The translations under genes were made by a program, and so were the position numbers. Below the pieces are notes generated by a model. The model was given only the letters and a program-made list of their open reading frames with translations, ran no database searches and was not told the origin of the DNA. 64,000 bases of DNA from Aselliscus stoliczkanus (lineage: Eukaryota > Chordata > Mammalia > Chiroptera > Hipposideridae): contig CM066728.1 in NCBI GenBank assembly GCA_033961575.1, positions 108,084,852-108,148,851 on the forward strand, given 5' to 3'. Every line of letters begins with the position of its first letter. The stretch's first letter is position 1. Positions 12,078-22,436 of this stretch are shown in pieces.

Positions 12078-12236
12078 TGTGCCAGCCTTGTGAATGACAC
12101 CGGGTGACCTTGTGAATGACACTGGGTGACCTTGGGAATGACACCGGGTGACCTTGCCTGTGCATCCGTTGTTCACTATTGTGCCAGCCTTGTGAATGAC
12201 ACCGGGTGACCTTGCCTGTGCATCCATTATTCACGT
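12078..12236 (+). repeat. Minisatellite with 22-bp units and a higher-order duplication
   Basis: Four near-identical 22-bp units (cttgtgaatgacaccgggtg + ac) occur: three in tandem at 12087-12152, then one isolated copy at 12189-12210. A second, unlike block (cttgcctgtgcatcc...) follows the array twice, at 12153-12170 and 12211-12228. Units plus block appear duplicated together, which suggests slippage followed by a larger duplication. Frames on the minus strand repeat a short peptide for this reason and are not genes. The units are contiguous, with no spacers, so this is not a CRISPR array. Confidence 0.85.
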
Positions 12237-15200
12237 GGGTTTCCTATTAGATTACATTTCATTTTAGTGAGAAGTATGTCCTACTTTTTACTGCTTATTG
12301 TGATTAGAATGTGGTTTGTCAAATGAAAAGAACTATTGCTACAGAAGTTATTAAAATAGCCATCATTTAACAGTGCGGCCAGCTTTTCATCTTTAGCACG
12401 GATGCCTAAAGTAATAGTTGGACATGTGTTGCTTCACCATCATTCGGTGGTTTCCTGTTCAGCTTTGTGTCATTGTTTCCACTTAACGTTGTCCACTCTG
12501 TCCTCCCAGGTCACCAGTGCCCTCATAATGGCACTGCCCTTTCTTCTACACTCACGCCCTGTCAGAAGGTTTATCTAGCTTAGTCATACAAACTGTAACT
12601 GACAAACCACTCTATATTCCTCCACGGAAGGGTATTTCCAAGTAAGAGAAACTACAAACCCCAAAGCCCTTGATTTTAAAAATGGGATACACACATGTCA
12701 GAGAGGACAGCAAGCCCCAAAATAAAGATGGGGAATTTTCAAGTAGAATTAATTTTGCTTGAAGATGGGATACCCAAAATATTTCTATAAAAAAAAAGAA
12801 TGTATAATGGTACATGGTATGAAGTTTGCGTGGCATTTCCAGGTGAAACATGGGAGTTCAAGTATGAATTTCAGTTTCTCCGAAGCAACGTTTGCACCCT
12901 GAGAGCTCGATGGCCCCATTTCTCTCTCTGCCCTGAGATTTAGGTCAGGAGGAAGATTCTGCGACGTGCTGCCCTAAGACAGGAAACTGCTCTCTTGCAG
13001 AAACTGACTAGAAGCAAGCTAAGTGTGGTATTAATATTTTAACAGGTGGGATGGGTGCTGAGACTCTGGGTGATGCTGCAGTCACTCCACGTTGTCAACA
13101 GTGGGTAGCACTCAGGCAGAGCATGGAAAGAATCATGCTCTGTGCTGTGAAAGCACCAAGGAAAGAGAGAGATTTCATTTCTTCTAAAGCCTCAGAGACA
13201 TGTAGGACTGCTCTCCAGAGCATTATATTTTAGGGTTCAAGATGTCTCCTTATGGCTGCCATAGTCTAAAGATAACTCTGCCTGCAGGAGATCAGGTGTT
13301 CAAGGGGGGATCCTTGATTAATGACGCAGCTTGGGAAGTCTGCAGCTGTACATCAATTGTCTTTTTGTCCCAAATGGAGATGAGATGCATTAAATAACAT
13401 GCAACAGCTAAAAGCAGAAAAAACAGGGGAAAGACTGGTGGTTTAATGTTAGCAAGTGCCTGGAACATATGGGCAGGTGGGTGATAAATGGGTCAAAAGA
13501 AAGCATCACTCATCTCCTGCAACTTCCTCCTCTTGTCTCGCCTCCTGGGAAAGGAACCGAGAAAGGTCGGAAAAGTTGGCCAACCTTTTGCAGCTGCTTT
13601 TTGCAATATTCCAGCCCGAGTGCATTGGTTTCCCATATCCCTCACCATAAGACATGGTGTTGCTGTCCCACCTGGTGGAAGTTTAGCCCTCTCCTGAGAA
13701 GGGGTTCAGGTAGCAAGGCCCTAAGGGTGCTAGGTTGACACACTTGCTTCTTCAGCTCCTGAACTTTTGTCCTTTTTTAAAACATAGATATCCTGCCTGA
13801 TTCTCTGACCTTCAGGAAGCTGGCTGTCATGAGAACATGGCTATCTAAGGAGAAGACAAGAGAAGGCATGAGTTTCTCTCTGCTCAGGCACAGGAGTGCA
13901 CTGCTCCATGTCCCCACATTTGCTGAAGTGAATATAGACTTCACTGTGAACGCAGCACTTTGCTAATAAGGCTGCAATGGCCTCCACTGCCCCATGGCCA
14001 CCTCCAGAAGCACACAGGACCTGGGCAGCAGCTACATATGGGAAGAGGAGGTGGCATGCACAGGGGGGTCCTTCCACTCTGCCTGGGAGCTGGGAGCCAT
14101 GGAGACACAGGAGGAGCAGACCAGCATCAGAGCTGCCTCAATCCTTCCTCCCCAAAGCAGCCCTGCTGCGCAAGTCAGGTAGGGGCAAGCAGGGATGGAA
14201 CGAGATGTGCGCTGAGGGACCTCATCCCTCAGGAGGAGAGAAGGAGTTAGTCAATCCTGTGCCTCTGCTGCCTGCCTGGTGGCTGCACACCTGTGCAAGT
14301 GACTGTTCATGGAAGATGTGTCAAGAGGGAAGAGGGACTGTCCAGCCTGCGGTGCTTCTCATAGCTGATATGACTAAACCCAGTAATAATAGCCTTTCTG
14401 GGATTTCCAACTGGGAGAATCCTGCATCCAAAAAAGAAGTGAAGGGTCAAGGACAGCCACAAAGATCAGTGTGGACTGAGAAACCTGATGGCAGTTTGTT
14501 CAGTTGGCAGTTTACAACTAGGATTAATTTACCACAGAGCCTTACGATGTTCCAGTCTTCCAAGAGCTGTGCCGGTGAAGGACCACAAAAGGTTAATGAG
14601 GTTAAGAAGGGACATTATATAAATGGTTAGGAATTGGAGGGAAATGAATGAAAGGGAATAAATCAACTTTAAAATATTAAAATATCATAAAAGAATCACA
14701 ACACCTAAACATTTCACAAAGTTTTATAATTCAAATAGTGAGTTCATTTGTTGTAAGTGAAAACAGAAAACATATTCTTCTGCTTAGATAAAGATAATGA
14801 AAAGACACAGATGAATAAGAGCTCAAATCATACTGAATAGAAAACCGTTTGCTGAGCACTAGCGGCCGGCCCCTTAGAGAGAGATTCGGGGACAAGGTGG
14901 GCCGACCTGGGAGGGAGAGGAGAGACGGGAGACCGAAAAAGGGGGACCACTCAGAAATGTCCACAGTGAGGTTTTTGCAAGAAGAGCAATTAAATATAAG
15001 CTTAGCTTATTTGTAACTTCTCTATTCTATGTGTATATTAGGTATCAGGTAAATTATATAGTTTATATAAATATTATACACACACACACTTAGGTTTAGA
15101 AATGAGCTAAGAATTATATTAAAAGTTATATAAAATAATAATACTAATGAGATGATAGGTATCAAAAATACAGAATAAGTCAAAGATGTAATTAGAATCC

Positions 15201-15260
15201 TATAATAATTCTGGTATCGAACGCTTAAAATGGGCTAAGCCCTCCACTTTTATGTAGAGA
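12237..15260. other. Unassigned non-coding DNA
   Basis: It holds the longest open frame of the window (217 codons, 13977-14630, +). This starts in an Ala/Pro/Trp-rich stretch, has no recognisable domain and overlaps open frames in other phases, so I read it as chance. A short GC-rich island at 14860-14945 includes a ggccggcc palindrome. Confidence 0.4.
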
Positions 15261-16889
15261 CCAAAGATTAAATGAATCTCACATTTGCAAGGATATACTC
15301 ACAAGAATGTTAATTGCAGCCTTATTTGAAATAATTTTTAATCTAAAATTCCACTGATAGAGAGGACCAGAAAATTTTTAAGAAAATGTCTAAAACAAAA
15401 AATATTGGTGAGACACTTAGGGAAATTTGAACAATTAGTGAATATTGTCCTTGAGCAGCATTAAGGAAACTCTATAATGTTGTTAATGGCAATAATGGTA
15501 TTGCATTCTTAAATGTTAGAGACTTATATTGAAGAATTTAGCATGTCTGGGGTTTGCATGAAAATACTCTAATGGATTAGGGATTAAGGGAAGTGAGAGG
15601 GTATAAATAATGACTTCTAACTATATTAGGAACAGCCAAAAATTGTCTGTGTAGGATACATATGTATATGTGGGTATGTGTATGAGTGCATCTCTGTATA
15701 TTTCAATGTTTAGGTTAAAACATGTGCATATAAGTGGTGTGTACATATGTGTGTGTACATATGTGTGTATATATACATACACACACATGCATTTTATATA
15801 CATTTTATTTGTGTGGGTATCGTCACCAGTATTTATAATACTTACCTTATTTATCTATCATCTATCTGAAGGTTTTACTGAAGAAAACATTGAATAATAT
15901 AATAGTAACATTGTGTTAAACTACCAGTATAAATATATTGCTAGTGGAAAAGTAAGTCCATGCAATCTTTGTAAGATATTATTTGACAGTAATTGAGTTT
16001 AAAGATCAATATCTTTAATTTAGATGTCCTATTCTATGCATTGATAATGTGAAATTAATTAGAACTCATGTCAATATTTATGCAAAATATTTTCATTAGA
16101 CTACCCTTAATAGATTAAAGATAAAAATAATTACTTACTTTCATTAGAAAAAGGTTGATATAAATGATGTTATAACAGACACCAAATGTCCCTTTGATGG
16201 CACAAGAGAAAATTTGCATACATGGAAAGACACATTGTGTTGTTGGAGAGGATGATTCAATAATCTAAATGTGTATTACTTTGAATTACTCTGTGATTAA
16301 CAAAATTCAAAAATAATGGCATATACTGAAAACCGACAAGTTATTTTAAAATTGTAATGAATAAATGCATATATATGGTATCAGTGAGGATAAACTAGCT
16401 TTGCTAGAGTGACAAGTGACACCCACATCTCATTGATGAAAACAGCAAATGTTTATTCTTCACTCAGATGACTATAGCTCTTTCATTGCATGGTTGGCAT
16501 TTTCACACCAAACTCAGCCTGATGAGACTTTAACTTTCTGAAACATTGATGGATAAACATCAAGGCAGAGAGAAAAGATAATATGATGAAAGATACACTA
16601 GCTCTTGCAGCAGTGCCTGAAAGTATCACCTATCACTTTTACTAATATTTCATTGACCAAAGCAAGTTGTATTGCCATGTGTGAGTTCAGGAAATTGGGG
16701 AAATACTATTCTACTGGGAAGAACACTGATCATCGCTACACCATTTTTATCTGCAAGACGATAAATATAATAACTAAGCCTCATAGACATCAAAATATAT
16801 ATTCATTTATATTATTTAAAGCAAAAATAGTATCCCAGAAATACATGCATACACGTTGTCACCTAACATTATCTATTTATACCTATGAA
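15261..16889. other. AT-rich non-coding DNA, faint L1-like piece
   Basis: The segment at 15290-15400 resembles a sense L1 3' region, but weakly. The segment at 16380-16470 resembles the antisense of an LTR 3' end, also weakly. No coding frame is recognised. Confidence 0.35.
15737..15790 (+). repeat. TG/TA-rich microsatellite
   Basis: Alternating purine-pyrimidine tract built from (TG)n with inserted 'tacata' blocks, ending in a short (AC)n. Its near-symmetry gives open frames on both strands (15621-15803 and 15670-15897) that encode Tyr/His/Val/Cys runs; these are not genes. Confidence 0.85.
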
Positions 16890-17180
16890 AGTACATAGAA
16901 ATAAATATAAATGTAAAATAGAAATATTTTAATATATCAAAATATAAACTATTAAATGCATAACATAGAATATTATATTTGTTATCTTATAAAAATATAC
17001 ATAATATATTCTTATATATATGTCGATATATAAATATGATATGTAAGCATAATTTTATATATTTTACTTATTACCTCTTTTATATTGAAATATTAAATAC
17101 TATTTTATATATAAATATTCGTATGTAAAATTATAGTATTAAATCTATACTATTAAAATACAAATGGAAATATAGCAATT
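16890..17180. repeat. Extremely AT-rich low-complexity stretch
   Basis: Almost only A and T, with many short TATA/ATAT palindromes. Possibly decayed microsatellite; it lies immediately upstream of a SINE insertion site. Confidence 0.7.
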
Positions 17181-17226
17181 ATCCAATCTGAAGAATAAAG
17201 AGAATATTTTGAAAATGAATGACCAG

Positions 17227-17673
17227 GGCCGGCCGAGTGGTGCGTTGATTAAGAGCTGGCTTGGAACACCAGCAGCCCCGGTTCGGATCCCACATATGAG
17301 ACCAGTGACACTGCCCTCTACAGCTAAGATGGTGAACAACAGCTCCACCCAGAGCTGGGCTGCTGTGAGTCCCCGGGGCAGTGGGCTGCCATAGGCTACA
17401 ATAAATGGCCAGCCGCCAGCGTAAGCAGCTCGGAGCCAGTGTGAGCTGCCAAGAGCCACTGTGAGTGGCGGTCCAGAGGCCTGCGACCAATCTGCCTCAT
17501 CCAGGAAGAGCGCAATGATAATACCAACATGGGCCAGTGAAGCAACGTCCTCCACAACTAGACTGAAGAACAAAAGGACAGCAACTTGTGTGTTCCCCTA
17601 CCCCGGTTCCCCAATAAAATCTTTAAAAAAAAAAAAAAGATAAGGATTAACCTCTCTTTAAAAAAAAAAAAAG
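17227..17673 (+). mobile_element. tRNA-derived SINE, long form, copy 1
   Basis: It starts with ggccggccgag. The tRNA-like head carries an RNA polymerase III A box and a B box (ggttcggatcc at 17280-17290). It continues through a ~300 bp body rich in 'gagctgcc'-type repeats and ends in 'aataaaatcttt' plus an A-run. A 16-bp target-site duplication with one mismatch (gaaaatgaatgaccag, 17211-17226; gaaaatgaatgagcag, 17674-17689) frames it. Beyond the first A-run (ending about 17639) there are about 20 further bases and a second 'tcttta(n)' tail before the duplication. The element therefore has a doubled tail, either from transcript read-through or from a later duplication. Confidence 0.9.
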
Positions 17674-17689
17674 GAAAATGAATGAGCAG

Positions 17690-18140
17690 CTCCTCAGGGA
17701 ATTGGAGACAATATCAAGTGATCTAACATACATGTAATTGTCCCTCAGAAGAAGAAAAGTGTAAAATTGGACACCTGCCAAATTTAAAGAAATAATAACA
17801 AAAACCTTTCAAAAGTTGATGATAAAAATGTATTTATGTATGCAGGACTCTTACTGAGACTCAAGCAAAATAAATATTAAAAGAATACCTAGACACTCCG
17901 TAGTCAAAATGCTATACACCAAATTAAAGAAAGTGGATAAAACACCTTGAAAGCCACCAGAGAAAAGAAGACACATTTATGTGCAGGCACGCCAGGATTG
18001 GAATGCCTGCTGATTTCACAGAAGATAACAGACATACATTTTTTAAGTGCTGGAAGTAAAACAACAAATATTTATCAGCCAAGAATATCCTCCAAAAATG
18101 AGGATGAAATGAAGGTATCTTCATGTTAACTAAAGCTGAG
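17690..18140 (+). mobile_element. L1M internal fragment, sense
   Basis: Sense L1M of the 5' half. It contains the blocks 'cacacctagac'-like 17885-17915, 'aaagccaccagagaaaag' (17950-17967) and 'gaatatcctccaaaaatgagg' (18083-18103), which occur in this order in L1M consensus. Frames are broken. The long SINE at 17227 is inserted at its left edge. Confidence 0.65.
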
Positions 18141-18399
18141 ACGATTGGCTGCCTGCAGAGCTGCACCATGGGAAATGCTGGTGGCTGCCCTTCAGGTGGG
18201 GAAACCAGGCCAGCGGGAAACTTGGACATGGGGGTGGAGAGGATGTGCCTGAGATGGAAATGGGTGACTAACTGTAAAAGAGGGTGTGTTCTTTCCTTTG
18301 GTGTTTAATTTTAATTTTAAGAAAAAAACAAAACAAAACACCATCAAGTATGTTTTAGGACATATTTAGAGTAAAAGATATGAAAAAAAAGAAAGGAGC

Positions 18400-18535
18400 A
18401 GTTAACAATCCTATGAGGTGGGTACTTCATTATCCTTACTTTACAGGAAAAAAAGAAAAGAATAGAAAAAAATGAACCTAGTTAAATGGCTTACCTAAAA
18501 TCACATAGCAAGTAGAGTGGAGACCAGAATCAAAC
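18400..18535 (+). repeat. MIR SINE fragment
   Basis: It contains the MIR core pattern: 'cctatgaggtgggtac', then the 'ttactttacag' block, 'cctaaaatcacatagcaagtag' and a final 'gaccagaatcaaa'. An A-rich insertion sits in the middle. An ancient mammalian tRNA-derived element, inactive. Confidence 0.7.
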
Positions 18536-19546
18536 ATACCACGTTGTACTATTTCTTACTGTTATACTACTTTCTGTTACTAATGACTTACAGCAATTGT
18601 GTAACTAAATTCTCACATTATGTTCATATGGTGAACATGGAGCTGTCAAAATACTCATTGTCACTGCATGCATTTAGTGTATTTCATTATATTTTATACA
18701 GCATTTTCAATAGAAAGGAGTGATATTTTTCTTCTGCTTCAGTAAATGTTTTCAATCCTTAAGGACCCTTCAAAATTCACTAAGATTTCACTGTAATATC
18801 TGTTCCTCCTTGAATTTCATTCTCAGAAACCACTCAAGCAAAGAAAATTCTATAAAGCCACAGAAACCTTTGATGTGAAATATTTATCTACATTTGTAAA
18901 TCATAGGCAGTGACTTCTCTCAATAATAACTTATATTGACCGAAGGAACAGTAAAGGGAACTTTATAAGTGTATCATCAGCAGTACGGCAATTGGTGACC
19001 ATTTTATACTACATGAAATATAGAAAATGACCCTTCAATTTATAATATCTACACCCAAAGAGAAAAGCTTAAAGGTATTCCATAAACCGAGGCTCTTAGG
19101 CAATTTTTTTCCTTTTTAAAACTACTTTTGATCCTTTCATGGATCGAAATGTCTATGATGTAAGCCACAGCTAAGGCGTCCATGATTGCTTGATGTTTAG
19201 AAATATTTTTGTTAGTTTTTTCCTTTACCTGTCATGTTTAATCTTTAATTAAGCTTAATTTATGATGGATAACTAATTGAGCAAAGTGGTGTGCTGCTCA
19301 GTAAAATATGGCGTGTGGTCTGGGGCGCCTGCAGGAGGCATTGCTTGGTCATCCTCCAGATAATTGAATGTTGTCAGGGGCTCTTTACTAAGGAACATAC
19401 CTCTAGCTGGAATCTTTGGTTGTAATAGTTTATTTAGTGTCCAGGCTAAAAGCTTCAATTCTTACATTATTTAGAAAGGAAATCTAAATGCCTAAGTGGA
19501 ATCCCATAAAATGAAAAACTTTGCCCATTTGAAAGTGTTTTATACA
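18536..19546. other. Unassigned non-coding DNA
   Basis: No gene or nameable repeat seen. Confidence 0.45.
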
Positions 19547-19651
19547 TTTTTTTTTTTGAGGGCAGTGTCACTGGCCCTCATATATGGGACCCGAACCCGG
19601 GCCACTGGCTTCCCAAGCCAGCGCTTAACCACCGCGCCACTCGGCCGGGCC
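19547..19651 (-). mobile_element. tRNA-head SINE, short form, copy 2
   Basis: Minus-strand copy consisting only of the tRNA-like head, the linker complementary to 'gggccagtgacactgccctc', and an A-tail (poly-T at 19547-19557). Reading the minus strand, the A box lies in the 'gtggcgcggtgg' segment and the B box in 'ggttcgggtcc'. The flanks share only 'tataca', a short or eroded target duplication. It lacks the 300-bp body of the long form. Confidence 0.9.
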
Positions 19652-20009
19652 TATACAATTTATAATAAAAATTTCTACTCTCATACCCTAATATTAATCT
19701 TGAATATTGGAAAAACCATTAAGTAAAAATGGTTTGGGGTTGAAACTGTAGCAATGACTGACTCAACACTTTCTTAAACATATCATGACTGTTATGAATT
19801 AATTGCCTGTATAGCATGAGCTGTACTCCCTTTATTTCTGTTCCACAACTCACAGGTTTAGATTAGTATTTAATATAACATTTCTGATATGTTACACCTT
19901 TGACACTTTCTTACTTGGATATCTCTAGTAAAAGAGAAAATCTAAGCCTATGCATTTTCAGTCACTTGCATTTTTAAGGGTCATTAATTTTTTTAATATG
20001 CATTTAATT
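19652..20009. other. Unassigned non-coding DNA
   Basis: Nothing recognised. Confidence 0.45.
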
Positions 20010-20240
20010 TTACAATAGTTTTATATTTCAAAAACGTTGCAAAGTACTTTGGAGAGTTCTGTATACTCCGCATTCTTTCTCCTAGTCTTAACATCTTACA
20101 TTCTATGGTATATTTGTCACAACTGATGAGTCACTATTAATGCATTATTATTAACTAAACTCCATACTTTGGATTTTTTTCAGTTTTCGCCTACTGTCCT
20201 TCTTCTGTTCCAGTATCTCATTTAGGATACAACATTAGAC
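20010..20240 (-). mobile_element. L1M 3' UTR end, minus strand
   Basis: The plus strand matches the antisense of an L1M 3' terminus: 'acaatagttttatattt', 'gttgcaaagtac', 'taacatcttaca', 'tattattaactaaactccatac' and 'tctgttccag', in that order. The same region of a related L1M is seen again at 47635-48420. The element's 3' end faces left. Confidence 0.7.
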
Positions 20241-22249
20241 TTATTCATCATTTCTTCTCTTAAAGCAAATTCTTCCTACTGTTGAGTCGAATTGCATACC
20301 TTCCTCCCTGAGTTCAGCACACCTGCCCTGGGTTTGTTCCAGTGGAAGCACACCAGTCAGCAGGTGTGCAAGGCTACCACACGATCTCAGTCGAATAATT
20401 ACAGGTGGGCAGAACCATAAAATCTCAGAGGCATGTAAGACTTTAGACACCCTCCAATCATACATTTGAAATATTTTAAATATATGCACATATTAAGAGT
20501 TAAATGTATTTCTTTCCCCCATCTGCATTCAATGTGCCAGTCCCTGTACTATATTTGAGAGCATCATAAGACAGAATACCTTGCCCTTCCAACCATGGAT
20601 CCCTCTAAATCTGTGATGTAGGTTGTGAAATTCTTCTTTAATTTGTGCTGTGGTTGGACTCTCCGTTGTAACTGATCCATTCTAAAGAGGCTTCCGGGTG
20701 TCCCGCCCACCCCCTCCTGAGGCATTGTACTTTTAAGGATCTTCTACTATCTGGCAGAGTTGTTCTCCAGGCACATTCTAATGTCACCTCTTGATCTTTT
20801 GTCCCCTAAGCTTCTGCTTAGCCCAAATGACGCGGACTCTAGTAGAGAACCTCTTTTAGTGACATTATTGGGTTTATTGGATGTGTTCAGGTTTAGTGCT
20901 AAGACGCTATGACGAGCAGTATCACAGCCTCTCTCAGAATTGGCTTATTCAAGCTCTGATAATTAATGTGGTTTTAAAACCTGAGCTCATTGTTCACTGC
21001 AATAATGAATGCTGCATCTAGCCAACTAAATACATGTGAAAAGAGAAAGCAGAGAAGTCATATGTGGAAGTAATGACCAGCCAAAAGAGAGAAACCCAGG
21101 CTGGTTATTGAGAGCTTTTTGCATCAAGGGAGTTAGTCACCATCACTTGTATCTGGCAGAAATGTCATGTACTGGAGGAAAGGGAAGCCTCAGGGGCCCC
21201 TAACCAGCGGCTGTTGGTCTGGGGAGGATGGAGAAGGCTAACTAGAAGCGGGCCTCCCATGTGATTGGTTAGGGGAGCACATCTGGCTTTCCCTGGTTGG
21301 CCCTAAGTGGGAAACGGGGATAAAAGTCAGGACAGCTGCCAGTTATTAATCAAGTCCTGTCCCTTTGCGGTTGATTGTTACAGGAGTTATTGCTCAGCTT
21401 CCTGCATTGTCACTGGAGATAGTGGTCTGACTCTCCACACGGTGGCTTAGAGAGCAGGCTGGCTTCCTGGGCTGGTGACAGAGATAATGGGTTGGTTTCC
21501 TGGGCTGGTTGCTGCAGATTATAGGTCAGAGTGCAGTCTTCACATGTGGCCTGGTCATTGTCCATTTATATATTGTCTCCTACATAATTGATTTCTAAAA
21601 ATGTTTTGTGCCCCTTCTTTTAAAGTATGTCCGGAGCTGTGGGTCATGGAGGTTTGTCTGTCTTTTCAAGGACACCCCAGATGCTGAGGTGACCTACACG
21701 GCATCACTCACAACCTGTGACTCTTTAAGGTTTGCTTCACGTTGCAGCATTTCATAAGAGATCTGGGTTACAGCTTAGATCACAGTTGGCTTTTAAATTA
21801 AATGCAGTGTGGTGGTTGGTGGTACCCAGGTAAGTATATGAAATATCATATTGAAATGTATTTCTGCTCTGGGAATATTCAGTGAGTTGGAAAAAAGAAA
21901 CACATAATGTAGTCAGCTTTAAAACAGGTCTTGCTACATAGCTGCTGTGGTACTTTTGGCAGAGTGCACTTTTATTTCCTGTTTATAAATCTAATTAACA
22001 CCAAAACAGGAGTCAGTCCCCCAACAGCTGTGAGAATGCAAGGCTGGTAGGACTGAGCACCAAGCAATCTTAAAAACGTCAAACAGAAGATGCATAAAAC
22101 TAAATTGCAGTAAAAGTAAACACAGAGGAGATAATTAGTACTTATTTAAAAATCACATTTCTGTGTTTTTAATGAGGAATGATGTGGGAACCTTCCTGCC
22201 ATAGCTGGTACATGGGATGCAGAACCTGGCTGGAATCATAGCAATTATT
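20241..22249. other. Unassigned non-coding DNA
   Basis: No gene or clear repeat. A G/T-rich imperfect repetition of 'ggctggcttcctgggctggt'-like units occurs at about 21455-21510. Confidence 0.4.
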
Positions 22250-22269
22250 TATTTATTCTTTTCTCCTGC

Positions 22270-22436
22270 ATTTGAACTGAACTTCTCAGAGGCAGAAAGC
22301 AGTATTGTTGCTGTTTCTGCTGTCACCTACCCTTGTTCACACAGCTCTAAAGGGGAACTCCTGATTCATGGAAGACACTAGTAAATGTTTGGTAAACAAA
22401 TGGGTGCATGCAGAGATGAATGAATGAATGAATAAT
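22270..22436 (+). repeat. L2 3' end
   Basis: It ends in the L2 signature 'agtaaatgtttggtaaacaaatggg...' followed by (GAAT)n at about 22418-22436, the usual 3' terminus of L2. The upstream part (cagaggcagaaagcag..., 22287-22360) follows the L2 pattern loosely. Confidence 0.5.

Noticed and set aside
12009..12234. Repeat peptide frames (RCHSQGHPV-like units), and the CRISPR-array idea
   Set aside because: The units come from a 22-bp minisatellite with no spacers, in a mammalian genome.
13977..14630. Longest open frame of the window (217 codons)
   Set aside because: No recognised domain, several open frames overlap it in other phases, and there is no exon structure. A frame of this length is plausible by chance in a 64-kb mammalian window.
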